A stretch of DNA of 21,315 bases from JBAWAP01 sp049589355 (GCA_049589355.1 JBAWAP010000176.1:1-21315); one strand, 5' to 3'. Positions 1 to 7,229 are shown, counted from the stretch's first letter. The notes: generated by a model from the letters alone, not told the origin. Translations and numbers: made by a program.

Positions 1-80
1 GTAGGAGCGAAGCGACGTATCGAGGCCAAGCGGGGTGTCTGTGGAGCCGCTCGCTTGGTTTCGATACGCTTCGCTACTCA
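1..80. repeat. Palindromic dispersed repeat (REP/MITE-like), probably cut by the window edge
   Basis: The left arm (from GTAGGAGCGAAGCG to GGCCAAGCG) pairs with the right arm near 53-80 (CGCTTGGTTTCGATACGC then TTCGCTAC), leaving a loop of about 20 bases. The right arm contains the string TCGATACGCTTCGCTACTCA, typical of dispersed bacterial palindromic repeats. The element supplies the stop codon of the adjoining propeller gene. It may continue left of the window. Confidence 0.75.
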
Positions 81-1109
81 ACCGGCGCTCGCTCCCCTGA
101 CACTGTAAGAAATGCGTAATGCTCCCAATTCGTTGGTTAGTCGCCTAGAAGTATTCTCGCCCAAAGGAGAAATGAATATTCGAGGCACTTCCCTCTCCTC
201 AGATCGGACAAAGACCCTGTAATTGCCATCGGGAGAAAGCGTCTCCCGCTCAAGGGCCGCATCATAAGGCCAACGGGAAAGGAGCAGAGCCACCCGGCTT
301 CCGTCCGGATCCATGACGTAAACGGCAAGCTCACCGCTCCGATCTGAGATGAAAGCAATCTTGCCCTTAAGCACGTCAGGGACGTCCGTTGGGGTCGGCG
401 TAGTGATAGGTGTTGGGGTGAACTGGTCCACATAGATGAAAGGGGGAGTAGGAGTGGCCGTGACCACATAGGGTGGCAACGGCGTAGGCGTGCCCGTGGT
501 AAACGCGATGGCGGTGGCTAGAGCAGCCATATATTCGGCCGTGGCCGCATTGGCCGCAGTGGGGGTGTTGGTCACCACGATAAGTTTGGGAGTGGGGGTA
601 GCCGTGACAAAGTACGGCGGCGTGGGCGTGGATGTGGGCGTGTTAGTCGGCGCGGATGTCGGCGTGTTCGTCGCTGTCGTGGTCGGTGTGGCCGTGGGCT
701 GCAGAACCCGGAGGTTGAGCTCCGTGACCGCCCCGGAACGGAAGGGATAACTCTCTTGCCATGGCCCGCCAGGCACCGCGCACTGAGCGGGCGCACCGTT
801 GACGTAGAAGTAGATGGGCGTGCCATCGGCGATCTCACCCTGCACCACCAACTTCGGGTCGAAACCGCCAGGCCCACCGTACTGGCCGGCTTGCGTCACC
901 GTGATGGGGTTGCCCGACACGCCGGTCTGCACTCCCGTGCCTCTCGCCTCCACCTGGGTGCCCACAGGGGCCGGCTCACCGTTGATCTCCACTGCGCCGT
1001 AGAAGGAGTGGGGGATCGGAGGTGGCTGTGCCATCGCTGGAGTGGTGACGGAGACAACCATCCATAAAGACAAAGCTATCAATGAGACCCGCGCAACCTT
1101 CTCTGCCAT
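78..1109 (-). CDS. Exported cassette protein with TPT linker and truncated PD40 propeller
   Basis: Secreted protein of 343 aa with no enzymatic role visible. Residues 1-28 are a signal peptide ending TPAMAQ. Residues 34-134 are the FYG...FYVNG...YPF.SG cassette shared with five neighbours. Residues 137-245 are a Thr-Pro linker with VVTATPTP motifs. Residues 248-343 begin a PD40/TolB-like beta-propeller (KGKIAFISDRSGELAVYVMD, then SPDGNYRVFVR). Such propellers normally have several blades; here barely two are present, and the reading frame ends as GASAG-stop inside the palindromic repeat at 1-80, so the 3' end appears lost. Start ATG 1109 is preceded by AAGAAGG. The cassette and early linker are nearly identical at DNA level to 5902-6366. 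The truncated product may not fold as a propeller; the cassette may still be functional. Confidence 0.85.
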   Translation of the reverse strand: MAEKVARVSLIALSLWMVVSVTTPAMAQPPPIPHSFYGAVEINGEPAPVGTQVEARGTGVQTGVSGNPITVTQAGQYGGPGGFDPKLVVQGEIADGTPIYFYVNGAPAQCAVPGGPWQESYPFRSGAVTELNLRVLQPTATPTTTATNTPTSAPTNTPTSTPTPPYFVTATPTPKLIVVTNTPTAANAATAEYMAALATAIAFTTGTPTPLPPYVVTATPTPPFIYVDQFTPTPITTPTPTDVPDVLKGKIAFISDRSGELAVYVMDPDGSRVALLLSRWPYDAALERETLSPDGNYRVFVRSEEREVPRIFISPLGENTSRRLTNELGALRISYSVRGASAG

Positions 1110-1140
1110 CTTCTTGATGCCTTCTTAGCGTATGGTCAGG

Positions 1141-1167
1141 AGAGGGCTCTCGAAGAGAGAGTCCTCT
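1141..1167 (-). terminator. Hairpin after the cohesin gene (possible terminator or processing site)
   Basis: AGAGGGCTCTC pairs with GAGAGTCCTCT around a short loop, an 11-bp stem with one G.U-type mismatch, 28 bases past the cohesin gene stop. No clear T-tract follows on the minus strand, so terminator function is uncertain. A perfect-stem copy lies at 7139-7165 within a duplicated segment. Confidence 0.5.
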
Positions 1168-1194
1168 ACCGAGTCCCTTGATCGTTGCCTGGTC

Positions 1195-2814
1195 TTACGG
1201 CCCGATCGGGGTCGTGCTGAGGCCGTACAGGGTGTCGGGGTTCTCCATTACCACCCAGTACCCCTTGTAGGGGAGCAGGTCCCTGATGGTCCCGCCCAGG
1301 GCATAGGCCCATCCTGGCTGGTTCAGCCCAGGGCTGATCACCATGACGTAGCCTCGGAGGCCGCCTGGCGCAGACTCGATGCTTACCAGCGCCTGATCCA
1401 GGGGCATCGCCGGGAACCCGACTCCGTCAAAGGCCGGGGCAGGCCCAATCAGATTGAGTCCTGCCACCAGGTTGCGGCTGGGTGGGAACGTCAGTTCCCC
1501 GGAGGGAACGAAGACAGCCGTGCCGCTCGCGGCCAGCTTCACGAAGATGGCATCGAGTGGGAGCAACTGATAGGCCGCGGAAAGCGGACCTACCCACTGC
1601 CCGTTGGCCGCATCCCAACCATAGGCAACCAGGAGCTCTGGTGGAAGGATCTGCCCCAGCGTCTCGTGAGCGGCATCCAACCGTATGGGCGTAGAGAGCA
1701 GGTTCCAGCCGGCGCCAAGAGGAACCACAAACTCCGAGGGCACCGTCGGCGTTGGTGTCGATGTTGGCGTCTCCGTCGGTGTCGGCGTGGCCGTCGGTGT
1801 TTCCGTTGGCGTCGGGGTGTATGTCGGCGTGGCCGTCGGCGTCGGTGTGTGCGTCGATGTTTCCGTCGGCGTCGGCGTGGCCATCAGCGTTTCCGTCGGC
1901 GTCGGGGTGGGTGTATCCATCGGTGTTGGCGTTTCCGTCGGCGTTTCCGTCGGCGTTGGTGTGTGCGTCGATGTTTCCGTCGGCGTGGGTGTAACCGTTG
2001 GGATGGGCGTCTCGGTTGGGGTGCTGGTCATGGTGGGAGTAGGTGTTATCGTCGCCGTCCGAGTTGCTGTAGGAGTGGCGGTGCTGGTGGATGTAGTAGT
2101 CGGCGTGGCTGTGGGTGTAGCAGTAGGCGTCACCGTCGGTGTGTTGGTTGGAGTCCGAGTTGGCGTGTTTGTGCGGGTAGCGGTCGGTGTAGGTGTAGAT
2201 GTCACTGTAGGGGTCCGGGTGGGAGTGGGGGTGGGGGTCGGGGTCGGCGCGGCCCCCACCACGACCGAGCCACCCTCGATGCTAACCACCTGGGAATAGC
2301 CGCCCGTGTCCAGCACAAAGATGCTTTGGAGGTCGAGGAGACTTTCCCCCTCGCCTTGAGCGGTGAGGCTGATGTGGGCCAAGGCGCCCGTCCCATTAGG
2401 GCCTGAAGCGTCACCGTAACTCCAGGCCCCAAAGGTGACCTTCCCCGCTTGGTTGTCTATTTGGGGACCGACGGGGAAAACCGAACGCCCGGTTATTCCC
2501 AGGAAGGCAGGCAGCGTCACGCCGTTAACCCTGACGATAGTGGCAGTGTAGCGCAGGTCGAACTGGAAAGCGCCCAGGTTGCTGGCCTCGTCAATCATCA
2601 CTGAGACGGTGAAGCTCTGGCCCACCGTCACTGTTGATTGGACGGGTTCTATGCGCATGATGGGGTCCTGCTGGGCCAGGTTTGTCTTATGGAGGGAAGG
2701 CGCGGCCATTGCCAGGGCAGGCAAGAGGGCGAGGGCCAGGAGGATGATGGGCCAGGGCTCCAAGCCCGCCCTCTCCATCTTGCTCCAGAGCCCATCAGAC
2801 CTCATCGCGTTCAT
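1195..2814 (-). CDS. Secreted cohesin-domain protein with long TPT linker
   Basis: Exported protein of 539 aa. The N-terminus has a hydrophobic segment (PIILLALALLPALAMA, about 22-37) acting as a signal peptide. Residues 50-188 look like a cohesin domain: a beta-sandwich opening with V-x-VGQSFTVSVMID, then LGAFQFDLRYT and KVTFGAWSYGD, and ending in the VSIEGGSVVV strand. Cohesins bind dockerin modules. Residues 189-358 are a Thr-Pro linker made of near-hexameric DNA repeats. Residues 365-539 form a C-terminal domain with GAGWNLLSTP, KGYWVVMENP and ending STTPIGP, also found in the beta-helix protein at 9554-12094. Start ATG 2814 follows AAAGGA, which lies in the last codons of the orphan tail at 2821-2958, so it may once have been translationally coupled. 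A dockerin gene about 4 kb away is a possible partner. Confidence 0.85.
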   Translation of the reverse strand: MNAMRSDGLWSKMERAGLEPWPIILLALALLPALAMAAPSLHKTNLAQQDPIMRIEPVQSTVTVGQSFTVSVMIDEASNLGAFQFDLRYTATIVRVNGVTLPAFLGITGRSVFPVGPQIDNQAGKVTFGAWSYGDASGPNGTGALAHISLTAQGEGESLLDLQSIFVLDTGGYSQVVSIEGGSVVVGAAPTPTPTPTPTRTPTVTSTPTPTATRTNTPTRTPTNTPTVTPTATPTATPTTTSTSTATPTATRTATITPTPTMTSTPTETPIPTVTPTPTETSTHTPTPTETPTETPTPMDTPTPTPTETLMATPTPTETSTHTPTPTATPTYTPTPTETPTATPTPTETPTSTPTPTVPSEFVVPLGAGWNLLSTPIRLDAAHETLGQILPPELLVAYGWDAANGQWVGPLSAAYQLLPLDAIFVKLAASGTAVFVPSGELTFPPSRNLVAGLNLIGPAPAFDGVGFPAMPLDQALVSIESAPGGLRGYVMVISPGLNQPGWAYALGGTIRDLLPYKGYWVVMENPDTLYGLSTTPIGP

Positions 2815-2820
2815 CGTTTA

Positions 2821-2958
2821 CTATCCTTTCAGCACCAGGGGCAGGTAGAGCCTGTATGGTGTCGCCGTCAGCGTGGTCGTGGGTGTGGCGGTCGCGGTTG
2901 CTGTTGCGGTGGGCGTCCTGGTTGGCGTGTTCGTCGGCGTGGCAGAGGCCAACCAGCG
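2821..2958 (-). pseudogene. Orphan 3' end of a TPT-linker secreted protein
   Basis: An open frame between a TAG (2961-2959) and the TAG at 2823-2821 reads as SATPTNTPTRTP, then TPT repeats, and ends TPYRLYLPLVLKG-stop. This is the characteristic tail of TPT-linker exported proteins, but there is no start or N-terminal domain. It is in the same frame as the cassette gene just upstream, which stops at 2974, with two in-frame stops between them. It is either a relic of a separate gene or the former end of that gene after nonsense mutations. Its last codons carry the Shine-Dalgarno sequence of the cohesin gene. Confidence 0.65.
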
Positions 2959-2973
2959 CTATCCACACCTTCG

Positions 2974-3474
2974 TCACGGCAACTGCCTTTCCCGCAGGAC
3001 GACCGGCGCGAACAGGCGATGCGGGGCCAGCATCTCCAACTGAAGCTGGGTGGTGCCGCCGCTTTCGAATGGATATGTCGAGTGCCAGGCCTCTGCGGCT
3101 ACGTCGTACAGCCAAGCCCGATGGCCATTGACGTAGAACTCAATAGGTTCGCCTGGACGTCCTCCCTCCCTCTCAGGCGTCCACGAGTCATCTGCCGGAA
3201 CGTAGAGGTAGTTGGGAGGATAGCCATAGCGTCCATCCAGATCCACGATCGTGCTGTATTCGAGATCTGTTCCACTCACTTTGGCCGTAATTAGGATCCC
3301 CTCTTCCACAGGGCTACCCTCACGAGTGACGTCCCCATAGAAGTAATGGCCGGGCTGCGGTATCGCCAGGATGGGCAGAGGGATTAGAAAGACAAGAGCA
3401 ACCACAAGCCCACAGATTCCTTTCCACACGATAGGAACCCTACCGCGCTTCAGCCCGGATAGCACACCTGCCAT
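2974..3474 (-). CDS. Divergent short member of the secreted cassette family
   Basis: Small exported protein of 166 aa from ATG 3474; the frame stays open to a GTG at 3513 (179 aa). A hydrophobic segment (GICGLVVALVFLIPLPILA) serves as signal peptide. The remainder is a divergent copy of the cassette: GHYFYGDVTREGSPVEEG, then GEPIEFYVNGHRAWLYD and STYPFESGGTTQLQLEML. It lacks the GQYGGPGGFDPKL stretch of its neighbours and instead has an aromatic-rich NYLYVPADDSW segment. The C-terminus, HRLFAPVVLRERQLP, resembles the LYLPLVLK tail motif, so the protein may be complete without a linker. Start is uncertain: no good ribosome site precedes 3474 or 3513, and a GTG within the hydrophobic segment's N-region (IVWKG) follows AGGG at 8 bases. 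Function unknown. Confidence 0.7.
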   Translation of the reverse strand: MAGVLSGLKRGRVPIVWKGICGLVVALVFLIPLPILAIPQPGHYFYGDVTREGSPVEEGILITAKVSGTDLEYSTIVDLDGRYGYPPNYLYVPADDSWTPEREGGRPGEPIEFYVNGHRAWLYDVAAEAWHSTYPFESGGTTQLQLEMLAPHRLFAPVVLRERQLP

Positions 3475-3536
3475 CAACTGACAGCACCAGCTTGCCAATT
3501 CATGGGTCCACACGTCCTCGCTCTGCTTGCGAGAAT

Positions 3537-3561
3537 GCCCCGGCTGAGAATCAGCCGGGGC
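3537..3561 (-). terminator. Strong hairpin after the membrane-anchored cassette gene
   Basis: GCCCCGGCTGA and TCAGCCGGGGC form a perfect 11-bp stem with a 3-base loop, 50 bases after the stop of the gene ending at 3611. The following minus-strand sequence (ATTCTC) is only weakly T-rich. It probably ends that transcript and separates it from the gene starting at 3474. Confidence 0.6.
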
Positions 3562-3610
3562 TCATTCTTCCATTTATCATTTGTTATTATTCCCCGGCTT
3601 GGGACACCAC

Positions 3611-4693
3611 TCACCTGATCCCGCGGACAACAATCACAACCAACACGACCGCGCAAACGATCAGGAACATCAGTGCCCCAATCCAGAGTGCGGGAATACC
3701 CCCGGATTCGGAAGCCCCTTCCGGAACAAGAGTCGTCGGCGTCTCCACCGGCTTTGAAGGTACCCCCGACTTTGTTGCTTGCGTCGTGATTGCCGCTGTA
3801 ACTGTAGCCGGAGTCGTCACCTGCTGTTGGGGCAACGTGGGGAGAGGCCGGGTCTCGGTTGGCAGCAACGGCAAGACCGAAGGCGTAGACGTTGCCGTTG
3901 CAGTTGGGGCAGGGAAGAGCGGCAGGGCTGTTGGAAGGGGAGTTGGCGTCGCTGCCGGGATTACAGCCGTAGGCGATGCCATCGGGGTTGGGGTAGGGAA
4001 GAGCGGCAGGGCTGTTGGAAGGGGAGTTGGCGTCGATGCCGGGATTACAGCCGTAGGCGATGCCATCGGGGTTGGGGAAGGTGCCGGTGGCGAACTGGTG
4101 GGCGTAGGCACGACCATTGTGAATGGGGTTGCCGATGGTGGTGGGAGGGTAGGCGTAGACGTTGCCCCTGGGGTCGGTGTAGGTGATGGGACTATGACCG
4201 CAGGCCCGGCCGTCGGCGACGGGGTTAGCGTCGGTTCGACCGTGGGCAGGAGGGTAGGCGTAGACGTTGCCGCCGGCCCCACCACCTTGAGATTCAGTTC
4301 GGTGATCATGCCGGACTTGAAGGGGTAACTCTCCTGCCAAGGCCCTCCAGGCACGGCACACTGAGCCCTGACCCCATCCACATAGAATTCCATCGGCGTG
4401 CTATCGGCCACCTGGCCCTGGACCACCAGCTTCGGGTCGAAACCGCCAGGCCCACCGTACTGGCCGGCTTGCGTCACCGTGATGGGGTTGCCCGACACGC
4501 CGGTCAGCACTCCCGCGCCCCTGGCCTCCACCTGGGTGCCTACGGGAGCCGGCTCACCGTTGACCTCCACAGCACCGTAGAAAGCGTGGGGCAGAGGCGG
4601 CGGTTGTTGGGCTGAAACTGGACGGACGAAAGCGGCTGCCAACAAACACAGGCCCGCCAGAAGAACTCGTGTTGCTGCTCTCTTCGGGTCCAA
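3611..4693 (-). CDS. Cassette protein with TPT-like linker and C-terminal membrane anchor
   Basis: Exported protein of 360 aa. It has a signal peptide (ends RPVSAQQ), the shared cassette at about 34-134 (PHAFYGAVEVNGEPAPVGTQ ... MEFYVDGVRAQC ... YPFKSGMITELNL), a proline-rich linker of about 180 residues, and a C-terminal transmembrane helix (IPALWIGALMFLIVCAVVLV) followed by RGIR. The order implies a surface protein tethered by its C-terminus with the cassette displayed outside. The linker contains a 28-residue tandem duplication. Start is TTG 4693, chosen because GGAGG lies 5 bases upstream and the signal peptide begins there (MDPKRAATRVLL). The cassette's second half (GQVAD, YVDGVRAQC) matches the dockerin gene at 6522-7106 rather than the nearest genes. 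Confidence 0.85.
   Translation of the reverse strand: MDPKRAATRVLLAGLCLLAAAFVRPVSAQQPPPLPHAFYGAVEVNGEPAPVGTQVEARGAGVLTGVSGNPITVTQAGQYGGPGGFDPKLVVQGQVADSTPMEFYVDGVRAQCAVPGGPWQESYPFKSGMITELNLKVVGPAATSTPTLLPTVEPTLTPSPTAGPAVIVPSPTPTPGATSTPTLPPPSATPFTMVVPTPTSSPPAPSPTPMASPTAVIPASTPTPLPTALPLFPTPTPMASPTAVIPAATPTPLPTALPLFPAPTATATSTPSVLPLLPTETRPLPTLPQQQVTTPATVTAAITTQATKSGVPSKPVETPTTLVPEGASESGGIPALWIGALMFLIVCAVVLVVIVVRGIR
3912..4079. repeat. Tandem duplication of 84 bp within a coding linker
   Basis: Two adjacent 84-bp copies (3912-3995 and 3996-4079) differ at only a few bases, including GCTGCCGGG versus GATGCCGGG. They encode two 28-residue units of the type TPTPMASPTAVIPA.TPTPLP. The length is a multiple of three, so the frame is kept. 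Confidence 0.9.
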
Positions 4694-4749
4694 GACAACC
4701 TCCGGACTAGAGATGATAGATTTTCGACGAATCTACCGGAACCGCTGCC

Positions 4750-6366
4750 TCACTTCAATCCCCTGAAACCGGCATTCAGGGAAGAAATCTTCTCCAGGAA
4801 CGCAAGAAGGATTTTCTCCAACAGACCACGTGGAGAACCACCCGCCTCTGACGCGGTTTGAGAGATGCCTGCATCATAGTTGACAGAAATAAAGGGCAGG
4901 AAGCACTCCCTCAATCGGGTCGTGAAGCTGCACTCCAGGGGAATCACCCGGCCGCCGTCCACACCTTGACCACCGAGGACGGACAACTGGTAGGTCTGCC
5001 CCGGCTGAAGTTCGCTTGGCGTCAATGTGGCCACCGTTCCCTCTGCGTTCCAGGACACCATGAATCCCGGATCAGGATTCAAGGAAAACTCAACCGTATT
5101 GACGATGACCGGAGCAGAGAACATGACCATGATGACCTCGTGCAAGCCCACATCCTGCCTTCCACATATGTCCGAGGTCACCTCAATATCCACAGGCGTA
5201 GGAGTGCTTGTCGGCGTCGGCGTGGCGGTCAATGTGGGAGTTCCCGTCAGCGGAGGCTCCGAGATTGTGAACTGCACGGAGGCACTGTAGTTCTTGGTAG
5301 AGTCGAAAGCCGTGTAGGTATAGATTCCCAAAAGCCAATCCCTCGCCGAGGCAATGGTACGAACAAACCCTCCAGATGAATCGGCGTAGAAGGAGCCATT
5401 GTAGTGGTATTCTTGATTGGGGTCGGTGTAACCCTCATGGATAAGGTCGTTGGGGGTGAAATCCGAGCCTGTGAAGGTGAACTCCTGTCCGGCGTAGCCC
5501 TCCTCCGGTGAAACAGTTACCACTGATCCCGGCGTGGGCGTAGGTGTCGGGGTCGCCGTCGGAGTCGCCGCAGCCGTCAGGGTGGACGTCGGTGTGTGTG
5601 TCGTCGGCGTGTTGGTCGGCGTGGCTGTTGGCGTTGGGGTGGGCGTGTGAGTCGGCGTTGGGGTAGGGGTGGGCGTGTGAGTCGGCGTTGGGGTAGGCGT
5701 GGCCGTGGGCGTAGGGGTAGGCGTCGGCTGGGTAGGCGTGGCCGTGGGCGTATGGGTGGGCGTGGCCGTGGTGGGCGTCCACGTCGGCGTGGCCGTCGGT
5801 GTGGAGGTCGGCGTACGAGTGGCTGTACCGGTCGGCGTGGCCGTGGGCGTATTGGTTGGCGTGTTCGTCGCTGTCGCGGTCGGCGTGGGTGTCGGCGTAT
5901 TAGTCGGCGTGGATGTCGGCGTGTTCGTCGCTGTCGCGGTCGGTGTGGCCACGGGCTGCAGAACCCGGAGGTTGAGCTCCGTGACCGCCCCGGAATGGAA
6001 GGGATAGCTCTCTTGCCATGGCCCGCCAGGCACCGCGCACTGAGCGGGCGCACCGTTGACGTAGAAGTAGATGGGGGTGCCTTCGGCGATCTCACCCTGC
6101 ACCACCAACTTCGGGTCGAAACCGCCAGGCCCACCGTACTGGCCGGCTTGCGTCACCGTGACGGGGTTGCCCGACACGCCGGTCAGCACTCCGGTGCCGC
6201 TCGCCTCCACCTGGGTGCCCACAGGGGCCGGCTCACCGTTGATCTCCACTACGCCGTAGAAGGAGTGGGGGATCGGAGGTGGCTGTACCATCGCTGGAGT
6301 GGTGACGGAGACAACCATCAATAAAGACAAAGCTATCAATGAGATCCGCGCAACCTTCTCTGCCAT
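4750..6366 (-). CDS. Cassette protein with TPT linker and Ig-like domains
   Basis: Exported protein of 538 aa. Residues 1-28 are the signal peptide and 34-134 the cassette, nearly identical to the propeller-fragment gene. Residues 140-278 are a Thr-Pro linker. Residues 279-371 resemble an IPT/Ig-like domain (VTVSPEEGYAGQEFTFTGSD), followed by a short TPT spacer. Residues 390-483 resemble a Big_5 bacterial Ig-like domain (MVMFSAPVIVNTVEFSLNP ... LQPGQTYQLSVLGG). After ECFLPFISVN comes an unusual amphipathic tail (RGLLEKILLAFLEKISSL). The frame is open to an ATG further upstream, but that part translates the palindromic repeat at 6389-6477; ATG 6366 is chosen because GGAGG lies 10 bases upstream and the signal peptide starts there (MAEKVARISL). 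Likely an extracellular or surface structural protein; ligand unknown. Confidence 0.85.
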   Translation of the reverse strand: MAEKVARISLIALSLLMVVSVTTPAMVQPPPIPHSFYGVVEINGEPAPVGTQVEASGTGVLTGVSGNPVTVTQAGQYGGPGGFDPKLVVQGEIAEGTPIYFYVNGAPAQCAVPGGPWQESYPFHSGAVTELNLRVLQPVATPTATATNTPTSTPTNTPTPTPTATATNTPTNTPTATPTGTATRTPTSTPTATPTWTPTTATPTHTPTATPTQPTPTPTPTATPTPTPTHTPTPTPTPTHTPTPTPTATPTNTPTTHTPTSTLTAAATPTATPTPTPTPGSVVTVSPEEGYAGQEFTFTGSDFTPNDLIHEGYTDPNQEYHYNGSFYADSSGGFVRTIASARDWLLGIYTYTAFDSTKNYSASVQFTISEPPLTGTPTLTATPTPTSTPTPVDIEVTSDICGRQDVGLHEVIMVMFSAPVIVNTVEFSLNPDPGFMVSWNAEGTVATLTPSELQPGQTYQLSVLGGQGVDGGRVIPLECSFTTRLRECFLPFISVNYDAGISQTASEAGGSPRGLLEKILLAFLEKISSLNAGFRGLK

Positions 6367-6388
6367 CTTCTTAATGCCTCCGTTAGCC

Positions 6389-6477
6389 GTGTCGTTGCGA
6401 GCGACCGCAGGGAGCGAAGCAATCCCCTCCGTCGCAGGCTGGAGATTGCTTCGTCGCTCCGCTCCTCGCAACGACAC
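6389..6477. repeat. Palindromic dispersed repeat (TTGCGAG...CTCGCAA type)
   Basis: The terminal arms GTGTCGTTGCGAG (6389-6401) and CTCGCAACGACAC (6465-6477) are perfect 13-bp inverted repeats. The interior contains GAGCGAAGCAATC and GATTGCTTCG, also inverted. The same type occurs at 18943-19046. It lies just upstream of the Ig-like cassette gene. Confidence 0.85.
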
Positions 6478-6521
6478 TTGTAACATTGTCAAGTTAGGGA
6501 ATCAAGCATGTTGCCCCCGCT

Positions 6522-7106
6522 TCAGCAGGCGTCCCCCCAGTGCACTACTACCAACATGATGTCCACGATGTCAATGTCGCCGTCGTCGTCGAGGTCGTAC
6601 GGATCACATTCCGGGTCGGTGCTCCGCCAGCAGTTGGCTACCAGCATGACGTCCACGATGTCCACGTCGCAGTCGCAATCTATGTCGCCGGGCAGGGTGC
6701 AGGCCCGGAGGTTGAGCTCCGTGACCGCCCCGGAACTGAAGGGGTAACTCTCCTGCCAAGGTCCTCCAGGCACGGCGCACTGAGCCCTGACCCCATCCAC
6801 ATAGAACTCGATCGGCGTGCCATCGGCCACCTGGCCCTGGACCGCCAGCTTGGGGTCGAAACCGCCAGGCCCACCGTACTGGCCGACTTGCGTCACCGTG
6901 ATGGGGTTGCCTAACATGCCGGTCAGCACTCCCGTGCCTCTCGCCTCTACCTGGGTGCCTACAGGGGCCGGCTCGCCGTTGATCTCCACTGCGCCGTAGA
7001 AGGAGTGGGGGATCGGAGGTGGCTGTACCGCCGCTGGAGTGGTGGCGGAGACAACCATCCATAAAGACAAAACTATCAATGAAACCCGCGCAACCTTCTT
7101 TGCCAT
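6522..7106 (-). CDS. Cassette protein with C-terminal dockerin domain
   Basis: Exported protein of 194 aa. Residues 1-28 are a signal peptide (MAKKVARVSL...), 34-134 the shared cassette, and 139-194 a type I dockerin-like module of two EF-hand-like repeats: DIDCDCDVDIVDVMLVANCW and DLDDDGDIDIVDIMLVVVHW. The Asp positions 141, 143, 145 and 171, 173, 175 fit calcium loops, and each is followed by the helix with VD.MLV. Dockerins dock onto cohesin domains, and a cohesin protein is encoded at 1195-2814. There is no TPT linker, unlike most neighbours. Start ATG 7106 is preceded by AAGGGGG. The cassette is mosaic: its first half matches the genes starting at 1109 and 6366, its second half (GQVADGTPIEFYVDG) matches the gene starting at 4693. 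Confidence 0.88.
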   Translation of the reverse strand: MAKKVARVSLIVLSLWMVVSATTPAAVQPPPIPHSFYGAVEINGEPAPVGTQVEARGTGVLTGMLGNPITVTQVGQYGGPGGFDPKLAVQGQVADGTPIEFYVDGVRAQCAVPGGPWQESYPFSSGAVTELNLRACTLPGDIDCDCDVDIVDVMLVANCWRSTDPECDPYDLDDDGDIDIVDIMLVVVHWGDAC

Positions 7107-7126
7107 CTTCTTGATGCCCCCTTAGC

Positions 7127-7229
7127 GTATGGTCAGGAAGAGGGCTCTCGAAGAGAGAGCCCTCTACCGAGTCCCTTGAACGTTGCCTGGTCTTACGGCC
7201 CAATCGGGGGTCGTGCTGAAGCCGTAAAT
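7127..7229. repeat. Segmental duplication of the cohesin gene end and its downstream spacer
   Basis: This stretch matches 1130-1230 closely: the GCGTATGGTCAGGA spacer, the hairpin, CCGAGTCCCTTGA, CGTTGCCTGGTC, and the codons for the cohesin gene's last residues (YGLSTTPIGP-stop). The copy has one extra G in a G run, which breaks the frame, so it is a non-coding fragment. It also explains why the two flanking cassette genes share upstream sequence. Confidence 0.85.
7139..7165 (-). terminator. Hairpin, duplicate of the one at 1141-1167
   Basis: AGAGGGCTCTC and GAGAGCCCTCT form a perfect 11-bp stem with a 5-base loop. It lies upstream of the dockerin gene as part of the duplicated segment. A T-tract is not evident, so termination is only possible. 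Confidence 0.45.

Noticed and set aside
1685..2299. Plus-strand frame encoding a long VGVGVSVGVGV protein
   Set aside because: It is the antisense reading of the Thr-Pro linker of the cohesin gene; the repeat has no stops in several frames. No ribosome site or domain.
3474..4361. Minus-strand frame of 295 residues rich in YPNPDGIAYG
   Set aside because: It is a frame-shifted reading of the gene at 3611-4693, whose signal peptide, cassette and membrane anchor are clearly the real product.
5435..5782. Histidine-rich frame (HAHPYPNADSHAHP) that looks like a metal-binding protein
   Set aside because: It is a shifted reading of the TPT linker codons of the gene at 4750-6366.
6367..6492. Upstream extension of the Ig-like cassette protein by 42 residues
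   Set aside because: The extra residues (SLRGAERRSN and following) translate the palindromic repeat; the ribosome site and signal peptide place the start at 6366.
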